This document shows positions 53,346 through 64,000 of a DNA stretch of 64,000 nucleotides, one piece after another. A program made the position numbers and the translations under genes. Below the pieces are notes generated by a model. It was not told where the DNA came from, did not search any database, and saw nothing but the letters and a program-made list of their open reading frames with translations. The stretch comes from Shinisaurus crocodilurus (taxonomy: Eukaryota > Chordata > Lepidosauria > Squamata > Shinisauridae), in contig CM037880.1 of the NCBI GenBank assembly GCA_021292165.1, forward strand, positions 138,324,564 through 138,388,563, given 5' to 3'. Each line of letters opens with the position of its first letter. Position 1 is the first letter of the stretch.

Positions 53346-54236
53346 AAAATGAAGATAGCACGCACGCACACACACCCTTCCTATAATCCACTGGAAGAAT
53401 GAAAACCAAACCAACAAGATCTATTAAACATGTGACATGCAGAATGAGGTGTTGAAATGCTGGAAGTGGATCTTCTTCAAAGAGAGCAAAGGAAATCATG
53501 GAGTACAATGAATGCATGTAGAATATGTTTTTAGTGGCTGACCTACCTTCCTTACTCAATTCCTGTTGGCTTCACGCCTGGGCCCCGCCATTCTCTAAGT
53601 GCTGGCGCAAAAGGGTGTGTTCTTTCAGGTTTACAGCCTTGACTAATGGAATTGCTCTAAATAACATTTTGATCCTGTAAGGTCACTCAGAGTGCTATAC
53701 CTTTCCTTTAATGATTCAGGTCTGGACTAAGCATTTCCCAGAATTGAGATGGTAATGAAGTCATTAGTTTCTTCCTACTTGAAGCTCTGGTTAGAAAAGG
53801 GAATTCTATAGGGTAGAGCCTGAGTGGGCCTTTTTTATGCAGCTCATACCCAGCTGAGCTATAACACCTGTTACATTTTCCCAGGAGCCTGGAGCAACAG
53901 ACTCCATCCAATCTATTTGCTCTTCGTATTCTTCTGCAGCACACAGACAAAAGCTGAGCAACTGTGTTTTCTAAGGCAGCGTTAATTGAAAAATTCTGAC
54001 CAGTGCAAACGTTAGAGCCCCTAATAAGGCCTTGTTGATTATTTCCTCATTGCCTTTCATGATACAAGCAAAATGCAAAATTCAAACCAATTTTTTTAAA
54101 AAATGACATTGCAGTTGTTCCACACTCAGATAGACAAACAGATTACTGAGGAAAAAAAGGTGGTGCTTAAAAAATACCCAATAATTATGTTGCTATCCAA
54201 CATGGTATTATTCTAACCAAGGATTGGGAAATTAAG
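53346..54236. other. Unclassified sequence
   Basis: No repeat or gene recognised. Confidence 0.45.
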
Positions 54237-54329
54237 GCTGCAATCCTATACTCACTTACCTGGGAGTAAGTCCCATTGAACTCAGTGGGGCTTACTTCTG
54301 AGTAGATATGTCTAGGATTGCACTGTAAA
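54237..54329. mobile_element. cttacctgggagtaagtccc MITE, best copy
   Basis: ggctgcaatcctatactcac, ttacctgggagtaagtccca, ttgaactcagtggggcttac, ttctgagtagatatgtctag and gattgcactgt form a foldback with inverted gcaatcct/aggattgc ends and an inner gtaagtccc/gggcttac pair. Other copies are at 31,252, 41,733 and 42,303. Confidence 0.88.
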
Positions 54330-55180
54330 TTGGATTATAAAATAGAAGAAGACTAATTACAAGACAGGAATGAAAAACATTCAATTGTTTTGTTGCAGAT
54401 GTTGGGTTATGGAATGGCTCATCAACGGGGAGATGCAATGGGACTGTATGGTTTGTCACTAAGTATCATGCCAGTGAAAGTCAGAACAATAATAATTCCA
54501 AAGTGGCAATGATCTTCTAGGAAGGTAGAAAATAGTGCGATCCCATCTCTAGAGTAGTGGGAGAACTGAATACAAAGCTGAGATCTGCCATGCACTAATT
54601 AGTTGTGTGGCTTTGAATGAGTGATTGTATTTCAAAGCTCATTTCTCCATTTTTTTAAAACTGGGAATACAAGGTACCTACCTCATAACTCCTCATACTC
54701 CCTTAAAGTGAGGATAGAAGGCACAATAATCATCCAGATTCCTTCATCAAGTTGTTAGCTTGGTTGAAAATACAATGAGTCTCAAGACACTGGCTCAATG
54801 GGAAGCCATGGTTTCCCTCTACAAGTATGAGTCACACAAGCCTCAGGCTCAGGTGCTCTCCCTTCCCCACCCTTCTTCTTTCACACCTGCAAAGAGGATA
54901 CCGAAAGCTTCCATTTTAAACCACAGTTCCTTGCAATTCCTGCATTTGGGGACCTGGCATTTATTTAGAGTATCGTTAATGAAAACAAACCAGGATCAAA
55001 CCGTGGTTTCAGATCCTGCTTTGTTCTCATTAACCATAGTTTCAACAAACCACAGTTCCCTGAGTTCAGCCATCATGAGAACTGTGGTTTTAAATCAAAA
55101 GCAGCTTCTCCTTGCACGCATAAAAGAGAAGGAAAGGGTGTGTAAGCAAAAGCTTTGGCATGGCTTGTTCTTGTAACACA
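54330..55180. other. Unclassified sequence
   Basis: No gene recognised. At 54,930-55,090 several inverted aaaccacagtt / aactgtggttt and ggttaatga motifs may be a decayed foldback. Confidence 0.45.
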
Positions 55181-55317
55181 AGGGTGGGGAACCTGTGGTC
55201 CTCCAGATGTTGTTGAACTCCATGTCCCATCTGCCCCAGCCAGCATAGCCAATGGTCAGGGATTATGAGAGTTACAGTCCAGCAACATTTTGAAGGCCGC
55301 AGTTCCCCAGCCCTGTA
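55181..55317. mobile_element. hAT-like MITE, caggggtggggaacc family
   Basis: caagggtggggaacctgtgg and inverted ccgcagttccccagccctg are the ends. The core has agatgttgttgaactccatg and gagagttacagtccagcaac. The duplication is not clear. Confidence 0.85.
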
Positions 55318-55983
55318 GCACCAGAAAGCCGTGCTTTCCCTTTATGCCTGAACCAAGCCACTGCCAATGGTCTTCCAGGGGCATGGTACATTCATGGAGT
55401 TGACCCTTTCCTTTGTATCAAAGCTACCTGAAAACCAGACCCAGAAGGGTTCCAGACTATCTACCAAAACTGTAGCTTGGCAAATGAGTAGACATTTTTA
55501 GTTAGTTCAAGAGAATCACAGCCATTTGTATTCAAACTCCAATACAAAACACCTCTACTTTTCAGCAAATTGGGCTCTTGCTGCCAGGGCATTGTGGAAT
55601 TTGGCTGTACTCTGGCCATGAATCTGTCTCTTTCCAAATCTCGGAGGACTGCACAATGCCCACAAACCCAAAAACAGCCTGCTAGCCCTCTGTATTGGCC
55701 CATATAAAATAAGAAGAACTTTGTATTTTGCTGTCTGCCTGGTGAAGAGGAGGAGCAACTCCAGGGGATCTTGTCAGTGGGCCCCTGCTAGGGTGTGGGC
55801 CCTTGGCAGATGCCCAACCATGCCTACCCTTGATGCTGGCCATACTGCCAATGAGAATTGCAAAGAAAAGCGGCATGGTCAAGCACCTGCAGTCCCCAGC
55901 ACATGGCTGGTGGACTGCATTCCATTCAAAGGGCCACAAATTGTTGTGGGTAGGCCTGGTTTGAAATTAGTTTCTGTATTAGC
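55318..55983. other. Unclassified sequence
   Basis: No repeat or gene recognised. Confidence 0.45.
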
Positions 55984-56326
55984 TAGGAATGTACAAGAAT
56001 TTAATTCCTGTTTGCAAATCATGTGAATATGTCCCATTCGCAACCTCAAGCATGGGCAGGAACGCAGTTCTCAGGATTTTTTTTGGAATTTCCCTAACTT
56101 GCATCCAAGTTTTAAAGTGTGAACTTGTGCAAGTGCACACTTCCATAAATGTGCACTTGCGCAAATGCACAAATCCCCCCCGAACCCACATTTTCACACT
56201 TTATCCTGTGGTGGAAATGTGTATTTTTTTTCCAATCGAAAATGCTTATTTTTTTGAAAATGCACATTTTTTTCAGTTGGGGAAAAATGTGCACTTTTAC
56301 ACATTTGCATTTTTCCTGATTCAAAA

Positions 56327-56358
<32 letters not shown>

Positions 56359-56460
56359 AAAGGCACTCGCATTTGGGAATCCAAACATGGCAAAATGGGC
56401 TTCAAGGAAGAATTCAGAGAACCTCAATGAGCTGGAACATTGCATGTTCGCCCACCCCTA
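55984..56460. mobile_element. hAT-like element, TAGGGATGTGCA ends
   Basis: taggaatgtacaagaattta on the left and catgttcgcccacccctag on the right are diverged inverted ends, as in the 33,529 element. The interior has many tgcacatttt/aaatgca motifs and a (GAAA)n tract at 56,326-56,361. Frames in it are not coding. Confidence 0.65.
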
Positions 56461-57269
56461 GTAGTGATGGGTTTTATAAAGCTGCCCATATTATCCCAGC
56501 ATTTTTCTTTCAAAGCAGTGGTGTAGCTAGGGCTGGACCTCAGGGCTGAAGTACAGGGCCCCACAGTCAGGGGGGGGGATTAACCATCCAGAGAGTGGCA
56601 GGTTGCGGGGGCAGTGGCAATCAGGGCTAGAGGCAACACCTCGGCAGGCATAGCCATGATGTGACCCACCGGAGATGATACTGTTCACAGCAGGTTCCTT
56701 TCTTTCTTCTTATTTTAAAAAAATATTTTACAATTAGGAGGTGGCTACCCAGGCATTTATATGGTTGCAGATGTTCATTTTATTCTTTTTACTTTAAAAT
56801 ATACGTTATCTTTTTCTACATGATGCTTATTCCCAAGTAAATGTGTTTAGCAAAGGGCAGCAGAAGCAAGCTCCACTTTATTCCTGTAGTAATGAAGGTG
56901 CTATGATTTAAGTGAGTTTAAAAATGTGAAATTGCACATGCTCAGAGTATTTCTCTGTTCTAAATCAATCTTGGCAAACAGGTTTTTGTTGCGTTTTTTT
57001 GCTCCCAACATAGAAGCATGTTGTAGAAGCAGTTGTAAAGCATGGAATGTTGGCTGAGGGAGAAGCTAACCGTTTGCTGTGCGTTTTGCAACTGAAGCAC
57101 ATGGCCATCTAGCCCCCACCATAAGACCATTAAGTCCAGAGCCTAAAATTACCTGGCTGCAACACTGTTTCAAAGAACCAAACATGTGGAGTTAACTCCT
57201 AAACAGAAAGACTCCTGAATGAGATAGAAGCTCTTTCCTGGTATCCTTCGGTAGATATCCAATGAATGC
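56461..57269. other. Unclassified sequence
   Basis: No gene recognised. gtagctagggctggacctca at 56,523 may be a transposon end. Confidence 0.45.
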
Positions 57270-57616
57270 CAGGGCCAGCGTTAAAGGTAGCCATGGTTGG
57301 GCTCCTGCCAAGGACCCACATCCCAGCAGGGGTGCACGGACAAGAGCTCCCTGGTTTTGCTCCTCCGTCCTCTGTGCCATTGTAACCTGCTCATTCCTCT
57401 GCCTCTCATTCTGGCCCTGACAGAAGTGGTGGTGGGGAGGATGAGCAGTAGATGCCACTGCCTTCTTGCCTGTTTGCTCCTTGCCTGCCAAGCAAGCAGC
57501 TAGTAGCAATGGTAAGTCAGAGGAGGAGCAATGATGGTGAGAAGGTAGATTCACTGAGGGAGGGGGCCCACTGAGGGTCTTACCCAAGGGCCCTCAGAAA
57601 CATGGAGCTGATACTG
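57270..57616. mobile_element. hAT-like element, full-length relative of 21,969
   Basis: cagggccagcgttaaaggta and the right end catggagctgatactg enclose the sequence shared with 21,969-22,306. Flanking 8-mers atgaatgc and tccaatgc share their last five bases, which supports these limits weakly. Confidence 0.65.
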
Positions 57617-58628
57617 TCCAATGCTGTTGGTTTCTGAGGATTTGCTTAGACATTATTAGCAAAATGCTCTTAAGGAGCAGGGAGAAATCAGTGCAGTGAA
57701 GTTGAATACTGGGGAAAGAACAGGAGGGGAGGGGCGAGAGGCAAAAGCCACAAAATATGAATGTGAACAAATGCAAGTAAATGTGCACATCATTGTGGTT
57801 GAGGCTAGAGATGTCAGAGAAATCCATGACAGATTCAAATGAGTTCGGATTTCTATGAATCTGACTTGCAGATTCTTCAGTGGACTGGCTTTTTTTTTAG
57901 TCACTAATGGGCACCAGCCACCAGCACTAATGCTAACTAGTGCAACCCCCCCCCCCCCCCCGCCAAGTGAAAAATCAGACTGCAAGTCCACAGACTAATG
58001 CGCATCAACTAATGTGCCTTAGTGCATTTGTGCAAGTGAAGTGCACATTAGCAATAATGCCCATTCCCACTAATACATATTAGTGCAAATAGAATGAAAT
58101 TCTGATTTTAAAACTCCAGTTACGTCAATGAGTGGACAACAGAACAAAAGACACCTGACAATCTGCGAAACACAGACAGGATGGCTTTAACAAAATCTGT
58201 ACGTTGCTCGTTGATGCTGAACGTTGATGCTGAACTCCATGATCCCAGTTGACTTGCTGTGTGTGTGGACAGAGGCAATGCAATCACAGGAGGACGTGCA
58301 AAGCCAGCTGTTAGCCTTGTGGCAAGTGGCAAGCTGGGTTGGCTGGACCAACCGTAGTCCCTGTGGCGCTCACACTTGGGATATCTAAAAGCATCCTTAC
58401 ACTGCCATTCATTCAGGTGTATATTCTGTTGAAATCAGTGGGATTTGCAACCTGGCCCTGCACATGTTCACTCCAGGTTAAATCCTGTTGAGTTCAAGGG
58501 GGTTTATTCTCAAGTGTGTGCGTGCATGATGACATCTGTATAGTTGACCCAGATGTAATGTTAGCCATGTCTCTGAATTTAATCTTTGAGCTCTGGAGTC
58601 AATGAGAATGCACTATACAAAGAAAATG
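57617..58628. other. Unclassified sequence
   Basis: No gene recognised. A run of 16 C is at 57,946-57,961, and repeated short ctaatgtgc / gcacattag motifs occur at about 57,910-58,090. Confidence 0.5.
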
Positions 58629-58669
58629 ATATATAAGGAATGATATTTAAGATATCATTCCTTATATAT
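58629..58669. repeat. Perfect 18-bp inverted repeat
   Basis: atatataaggaatgatat and its exact complement are separated by ttaag. A second partial copy (agatatttaagatat) follows. Confidence 0.92.
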
Positions 58670-58699
58670 AAGATATTTAAGATATATATATAATTAGAG

Positions 58700-59170
58700 C
58701 TGCAAGCATTAATTGGTTTAACTAGTACATGAGTTTTAGAAAAGTTTTACAACCTTATCCTTTGCAGGGTTCGGCATGCCTAAGCACATTCTACGCAGGA
58801 CCGGGATGCTAGTTGATTGATGAGTCAGGCCGATTTTAATTGGTGGGCTGTTTGTTAAGAACATACTTTTCCAAAAGTTATTTTATTTCCAGTTTGCTGC
58901 TATAAGGAGGGCTAAAAAGGGGAGTCCGACAAATGTCTTTTCCATCTAATGAAAAACCATAGCTTTTTTTCTTTCCTTTTTTCTATTTTGTTAATTCAGC
59001 ATCTCAACATATCTCCAAAAGTCACCTATATTCAGGTTTTAATAATATGAAAGTGTCACTGATCACTTAATTGGTTTAAAAGGCTGATGACTCATCAACT
59101 AGAAAAAATTTAATTGGCTAATAGCCCTAAGGAGAACATCAAATATACTAAATAGTGATTTCAGTTCTCC
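58700..59170. other. Repeat-free AT-rich stretch, conserved-element candidate
   Basis: This part is rich in homeodomain-type cores (cattaattggttta, cttaattggttt, tttaattggctaat) and has no transposon signature or coding frame. Confidence 0.35.
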
Positions 59171-59991
59171 AAGTGCCAGTCCTTATGTAGCCAAAATGGC
59201 AGCATCCATGCCCAAGAGAGGTATCAGCCAACTTGGGGGAAACCCAAGGTTTACAGAACTACAAAAAAGCCCCAGGGGAATGGTAACACCAAAACAGTCC
59301 AATGAGGACTTTGCATGCTCAGTGGCCACAGAATGCTGGCTGGGAGAGGGAAAAGACAGAAAACCACAGGGGAGGGGAGTGAAATAGCGTATTGCTGAAG
59401 AAGGCGTGGCTGGCTGGCACCTTGAACAGGAGTACTCCATACTGCAACATTTTGTTGGAGGCAACACAGGTATGACTATATAAGAAATGAATACAAGACT
59501 AGCCCACCATGTGTCACTGGTTGTGTGTGGATATGGAAGGTGATCTATGGCTGTCAGAATCAAAAGAGGATCATGTAATGCAGAGTAATAATATAGTGCA
59601 TACAGGAGAACAGCATTAAGGTAAGTTATGCACACTTCCTGGATTCTGTGTATTTAACTGTTACCCTTCATTTAACATTATTGCTCTGTATGGATTTATT
59701 AAACGTTAATTTGACATTAACCTTTTTAAACTATCAGGGCCCAGAGAGGTCAGATCCTTCCAGTATTTGTCAGAGATTATTATGCAAATATACTGACTCG
59801 GCGTATTATGAGAGTTCTGTTTGGCATGGTGAATACAAATGCAGAGATGGTGAATTAGGCACAATGACTATGATTGAAGCACACGCTAACATAGAAGGGC
59901 GGCATCAAGAATTTTAGGTGTGTGGAATTGCAGCATCAGAAAGGAAAGTAAATGCTAAACAGTACCATCTCCAAGGGGCAAGACTTGCAGT
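59171..59991. other. Unclassified sequence
   Basis: No repeat recognised. A minus-strand frame of 150 codons at 59,183-59,635 has no domain I know. Confidence 0.4.
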
Positions 59992-59999
59992 ATCTAAAA

Positions 60000-60054
60000 C
60001 AGTGTTCTCCAACCTTGGGTCCCCAGATATTTTGGCCTACAACTCCCAGCATGA
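60000..60054. mobile_element. Left half of the CAGTGTTCTCC hAT-like MITE
   Basis: cagtgttctccaaccttggg, tccccagatattttggccta and caactcccagcatg are the left half of the palindrome at 18,943. The right half is absent. Confidence 0.85.
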
Positions 60055-60981
60055 AACTAGGTGCTCTCAGGCCTGAGCCTTCTTCAGGCACTGAAGGGAA
60101 TACAGGTGTTGGCAGCCAAGAAGCTATGTAGTTGTTGTAGTAAGAATCGGCTTTTTTTCTGGTGGAACTCACCGGAACTGAGTTCCAGCACCTTTTCTTC
60201 TATTAATTGCATTACAATTTAATCACCATCTACTCCCGAGGAAATGTAATCCAAGAGTTCCGGTACCCTTTTCTCCAGAAAAAAAGCACTGGTAAGAATC
60301 ATAATGTATTATAAATTCTAAAAAAAATGATGGTTTGATTCCTTTCAGTGGATGGCAAAAAGGATTGTTTTATTATTATTATTATTATTTCTTCCCTTTT
60401 AAGATTCGATATATTGTAAAGGCCTTTGGCTATGTGTAATAAATTTTATGAGGAGAAGGAATACAGGTGTACAACATCAGCCCCTATCATTAGCAAGCCT
60501 TATGAAGCCTCTGGATTGATAACAGAAACTAGGAAGATGGCCTTCTGCTGTTGCCTGGGCAACAGAGCAGTACCCTCTGCCTGCTGGACCCCACCCAGTG
60601 ATCTATGACACCATGGGTAGAAGACCACTCAGTTCAGGTCTGGATTTGGGTAAGGCAATCCACAGCTCCAGACAAGCCCTGTGTTCCCAGCATGTTTCAT
60701 CTCTCCGTACACACCTCTGCCTGATAAAACAGTCATTTTATCCCTAAGGGATGTCACCCAGAGCACATGCAAAGGGAACAATAAATGGTTATTATAGGAA
60801 GGAATCTCAGCTGAGAGCAGGAGAGAGGCAATCAGTGCAAGGTTTCAAAGGTGAGGTGGTGATGAAACAGATAGCTGGCTCTCCGTGACAAGTGACAACC
60901 ATATTCCTAGCACTACATAGGAGCTCATAGAGCTTTTTAAAAAGGCATGCATGTGATGTACATGTTGGCGTAGAGAGTACA
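60055..60981. other. Unclassified sequence
   Basis: No gene recognised. 60,155-60,295 shows an inverted pair (ttttctggtggaactcaccg / ccagaaaaaaagc), possibly a MITE, and (ATT)n at 60,370-60,390. Confidence 0.45.
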
Positions 60982-61138
60982 TAATGCAGGCCACATGCTG
61001 AAGCTAAGCAGGTATGAGCCAGGTCAGTGCTTGGATGGGTGACTGCCTGGGATGTCCACATCTGTTCTCCTGCATTGAGCAGGAGGTTGGACTCGATGGC
61101 CTTATAGGCCCCTTCCAACTCTACTATTCTATGATTCT
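60982..61138 (+). mobile_element. 5S rRNA-derived SINE, short-head subfamily
   Basis: taatgcaggccacatgctga, agctaagcaggtatgagcca, tgcttggatgggtgactgcc and the CR1-like ttggactcgatggccttata with tattctatgattcta tail. It shares its head variant with 11,078. Confidence 0.9.
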
Positions 61139-62400
61139 AAGATGGAACACTTGAGTCCCACCAGAAGAAGCAGCATGACCAGGATTAGAACCCAGGATCT
61201 TTAGAAGCCAGGGCCACTTCCATTGGTCCACACTGCAACCTTTGCTGCAGAGTCGTCACTGAAATAAGGTATTTTGAGATCACAGGGAAGAATTCAACTG
61301 AAGTTTTTGCCAGTGAAGGAACAAGTAATTTCTATGCATACCTCCTAAGGATGGGCAACATTCCCCCATCCATATGTTGTTCATGGATTAGCTGTGCCTA
61401 AATTCATGGATTAGCTGCACCTTCAGCTATCTTCCAATAGTTCATAGAGAATTTCTCTAATTAATTTTGGAATTGGCACATAGGTAGTTTGCTCTTGCCA
61501 CAGCTTTCCATTTCTTGCATATGTTGCCATTTTCACCTTCAACTGAGCCATGCTCATGAGAAATTGTAGGTGTTAGAACAGGGGTGGAACACATGTGGCC
61601 CGCGACTGCCATGCGCCCCCCAGTGTAACTGCTGTCCCCGCCAAGCCCCCTCAATTTTTTGGACAAAAAAAATTGGCCATGTTAGCACTACAGAGCACTA
61701 ATGGGCCAAAATTAGCTTGTAGCAGTCTCTAGCCAATCATGTGCATGTTCACAAGCTCAAAAACAAAACAAAACAATTGTAATATTTGAATGTGTATTCA
61801 TGTAGATGGCTCAAGTGAAGTGGGGGGAACTCACGATGAATAAAAGAATTAGAAAGGTGCAGCAAGAATTAATGGCACATGCGCAGCGATCGTAAGAAAT
61901 TCTAGAAATCCAAGCTGCAAGAATGGAGGAAAGCAGACCTATCAGTGGTCCTCTGCAGCCTGGGCAAGGTTTTTTATGGTGAGGAAAAAATCCTTAAAAG
62001 CCAGTTTTAAATCATTTAAAATAAATAAATAGGTTAATTGGAACTACTTTATCGGGGGTGGGGGGTGAATTTGAAGGGCGGGAATTTTGGCATCCTTCCC
62101 TAATTCCATCCAGTGTACTAAAATCTGCCACACTCCACCTACATAGTGGAATGAGGTTATATATACCTCTGGACTTTGGCCTTCCTCTAAGGAAGCATAA
62201 GAACTACGGTAGTTTTTTTAAAAAAAGAAAAAAAAGATGGAGAGTACAGAAGAGTGAGAATAGGTTTGTCCATCCCTGAAAAGTGAGGACGTGTGTGATG
62301 TACTATTCCTATCCCTATATCACATTCATTATTTTTGTTTTGTTTTTTTAAGGTGGGGAAAAAATCCAAGGATAAGCAGAAAGATGTGTTTTATTTTGCT
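61139..62400. other. Unclassified sequence with possible hAT-like end
   Basis: No gene recognised. caggggtggaacacatgtgg at 61,580 resembles a hAT-like terminus. A 21-base segment (attcatggattagctg) is repeated near 61,380-61,420. Confidence 0.45.
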
Positions 62401-62414
62401 TCAGTGCCCCAAGG

Positions 62415-62474
62415 AAGGGCCTCCAATACAGAAGCGTTGCTTTGAAGGGCCTCCAATACAGAGGCATTGCTTTT
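62415..62474. repeat. Tandem duplication of 30 bp
   Basis: Two copies of agggcctccaatacagaagc plus gttgctttga differ at a few bases. Confidence 0.9.
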
Positions 62475-63192
62475 ACAAATGCATCCCTTTCCTTCCCTCT
62501 CTCCCTCTTTTAAAAAAAGAAAAAAGAAAGAAAATCCAAATTCCTCATTTGTTTAGCCTGAAATCCTCTACACATTCCCACAAACGACTTCCTTTTCTCT
62601 CCCTTTTTTTTTATCATCTAACTCCCTCCTTGCTCCCCCCCTCTTCTTTTAATGAAGAGAAGTTCAGAGAGTTTCTCCCCCCCCACCCTCAACCCCACAA
62701 TGAATAGATGGCAGGCACCTGGGAGTTATGAATTTTAAAGTGATCATTTTCTTTCAGCCCGTCCAGGACAATGGGGATCTCCTTTTGACTCAGTTTCACA
62801 GCTTTGAGAGCCTCTCAGATCAGCCACATTCCAATCAGATTGGAGTCAGATCAGAGCTGTGCTGGACTGCATCAAGGTCTCTCACAGAAAGACGAGGAGC
62901 AGATGGCCAACGCTGCGCTCTCCTCCCCTTTTCAGGCCGCAATGGAAGGCAATGTGGGAAAGTGTTCCCTCAGCATTGCCTATTGAGGGCTGAATAGGAC
63001 CACCACATGCCACCAGCCTGTAGGTATGAACCTCTGTTAACAGATGGTGAGATCATTATGAGCAATTAATTCCTTTAATGTATCAGTGGGAACATGTTGG
63101 AAAGGATGAGGCAGGCAGGGAGTGAATAGTGAATGTCTCGCTCCTAGGGGAGAGCGCCATCAGCCACACCACTGAAGGATGGGGTTTTGTTT

Positions 63193-63213
63193 TCTCTCTC
63201 TCTCTCTCTCTCA
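63193..63213. repeat. (CT)n microsatellite
   Basis: About ten CT units. Confidence 0.95.
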
Positions 63214-63329
63214 CGGGCTCCTGTGTGTGCGCACTGGGAGTGGGAACTTAGCTCTCTGGGCCGCAGGACGAAGGCATGGTTTTTATTATGAAACAGGCCT
63301 TCCCTTGTTGATCTGCATGATTAATAACA

Positions 63330-63361
<32 letters not shown>
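63330..63361. repeat. (CT)n microsatellite
   Basis: About 15 CT units. Confidence 0.95.
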
Positions 63362-63362
<1 letters not shown>

Positions 63363-63636
63363 AAGTCATTTGTACTCACACAAGCAACTCAAAAACAACT
63401 CTGAGGGTGGGGTAGATTTTAAAATTATCAGCATGTTGAGCACAGATATCAACATATGTCTCAAAAATATAATAAAACAATGTCCTGTTTCTCTTCTTAT
63501 TTATATATTTTTTTCTTTACTAGGGGTTATATATCTCTTTTAAATGGCTGTTCTGAAACAAAAACTCCAGAAACAAAGTGGCGGACTGGGGGATGGGTGG
63601 GAATCCTGATAATCCAAGCACAAAATTCATTATGAT

Positions 63637-63805
63637 GATTGGGGAGGGGGCGCGGCTCAGTGGTAAAAAGATCCCGGGCTCAACCTCCAATTTCTCCAGG
63701 TAGGGCTAGGTAATGCTGGAGAGCCGCTGCCAGTCAGTGTCGACAATACTGGGCTAGATGGACCAACAGTCTGACTCAGTATAAAGCAGCAACCTAAGTT
63801 ACTAT
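63637..63805 (+). mobile_element. tRNA-derived SINE
   Basis: ggcgcggctcagtggtaaaa (A-box-like), agatcccgggctcaacctcc (B-box-like region), gctggagagccgctgccagt, cagtgtcgacaatactgggc and tagatggaccaacagtctga through agcagcaacctaagttac. It is the same family as the split copy at 51,084. Confidence 0.85.
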
Positions 63806-63930
63806 GATGTCATCCTTTATTTAGCATGTCTGTGAGTGTTCAAAGTGCTTCACATACATTATTCTCAATTTCAGTAACCTTTACAAACTCCCTGTAAGGT
63901 AGGCCAATGTTGTCGTTCTCATATTGTAGA

Positions 63931-64000
63931 CTAGCTGTTGCCCGCGGCTGCACTCACGTGGATTTTATGATTTGATACAATGGAAAAGATACATTGTCTC
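63931..64000 (-). mobile_element. Possible Helitron 3' end, cut by the window edge
   Basis: On the minus strand the sequence ends gccgcgggcaacagctagt, with CTAG before T and a GC-rich segment just upstream, like a Helitron terminus. The rest lies beyond the window. Confidence 0.4.

Larger units (their letters stand above)
62475..63635. other. Unclassified sequence
   Basis: No gene supported. (CT)n tracts lie at 63,193-63,213 and 63,330-63,361. A segment at 62,758-63,024 is bounded by splice-like signals but lacks an open frame. Confidence 0.45.

Noticed and set aside
55989..56549. Open frame of 186 codons
   Set aside because: It runs through a decayed transposon with AAAG repeats. The translation is low complexity (KKERKKERKK).
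62758..63024. Possible exon between tttctttcag and tag|gtatga
   Set aside because: Splice-like signals are present, but stops interrupt every frame I checked and I do not recognise the peptide. It could be a non-coding exon, but nothing else supports this.

Overview
The window looks like non-coding nuclear DNA of a squamate reptile (lizard or snake). The main evidence is a set of repeats typical of that group: several copies of a tRNA-derived SINE whose 3' end (ccttgggttccttgcagg, then an AAATAA tail) matches Sauria SINEs with their Bov-B-like tail, seven copies of a SINE built on 5S rRNA, L2/CR1-type LINE 3' ends, an R4/Dong-type LINE fragment, and many short foldback hAT-like elements. I cannot name the species. 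I found no convincing protein-coding gene, exon, tRNA or other cellular RNA gene. The longest open frames (about 160 to 210 codons) fall in retroelements, GC-rich transposons or low-complexity DNA. The window is probably intergenic or part of a very long intron.

Layout: 0.6-1.6 kb is an L2-like LINE split by a Sauria SINE. 5.1-5.5 kb is a GC-rich foldback. 6-10 kb is crowded with hAT-like elements, one nested 5S-SINE and a complex foldback. 11.1-13.1 kb holds a 5S-SINE, a solo LTR with an exact 5-bp target duplication, and an R4-type LINE remnant. 14-19.7 kb has a Sauria SINE, a TTAA-flanked inverted repeat, a perfect 106-bp palindromic MITE with an exact 8-bp duplication, and an antisense LINE. 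20-31 kb has 5S-SINEs, a Tc1/mariner-type element, a Sauria SINE, an L2-like LINE and a strongly G-depleted stretch at about 28.6-28.9 kb. 32.5-35.4 kb has several hAT-like elements with 8-bp duplications. 38-39 kb holds a second solo LTR of the same family in the opposite orientation. 39.2-39.8 kb is a SINE split by an L1-like 3' end. 42.8-43.9 kb is a Helitron with an internal G-rich minisatellite. 51.1-51.8 kb is a tRNA-derived SINE split by a CpG-rich hAT-like element. The rest is mostly AT-rich single-copy-looking sequence; a few stretches of it are candidates for conserved non-coding elements.

No genes here work together. The biological content is transposon history: nested insertions that give relative ages, target duplications that fix element boundaries, and palindromic MITE families that share a core resembling the ZNF143/THAP11 promoter motif. 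Boundaries with target duplications are firm. Family names rest on recognition alone, without a library search.
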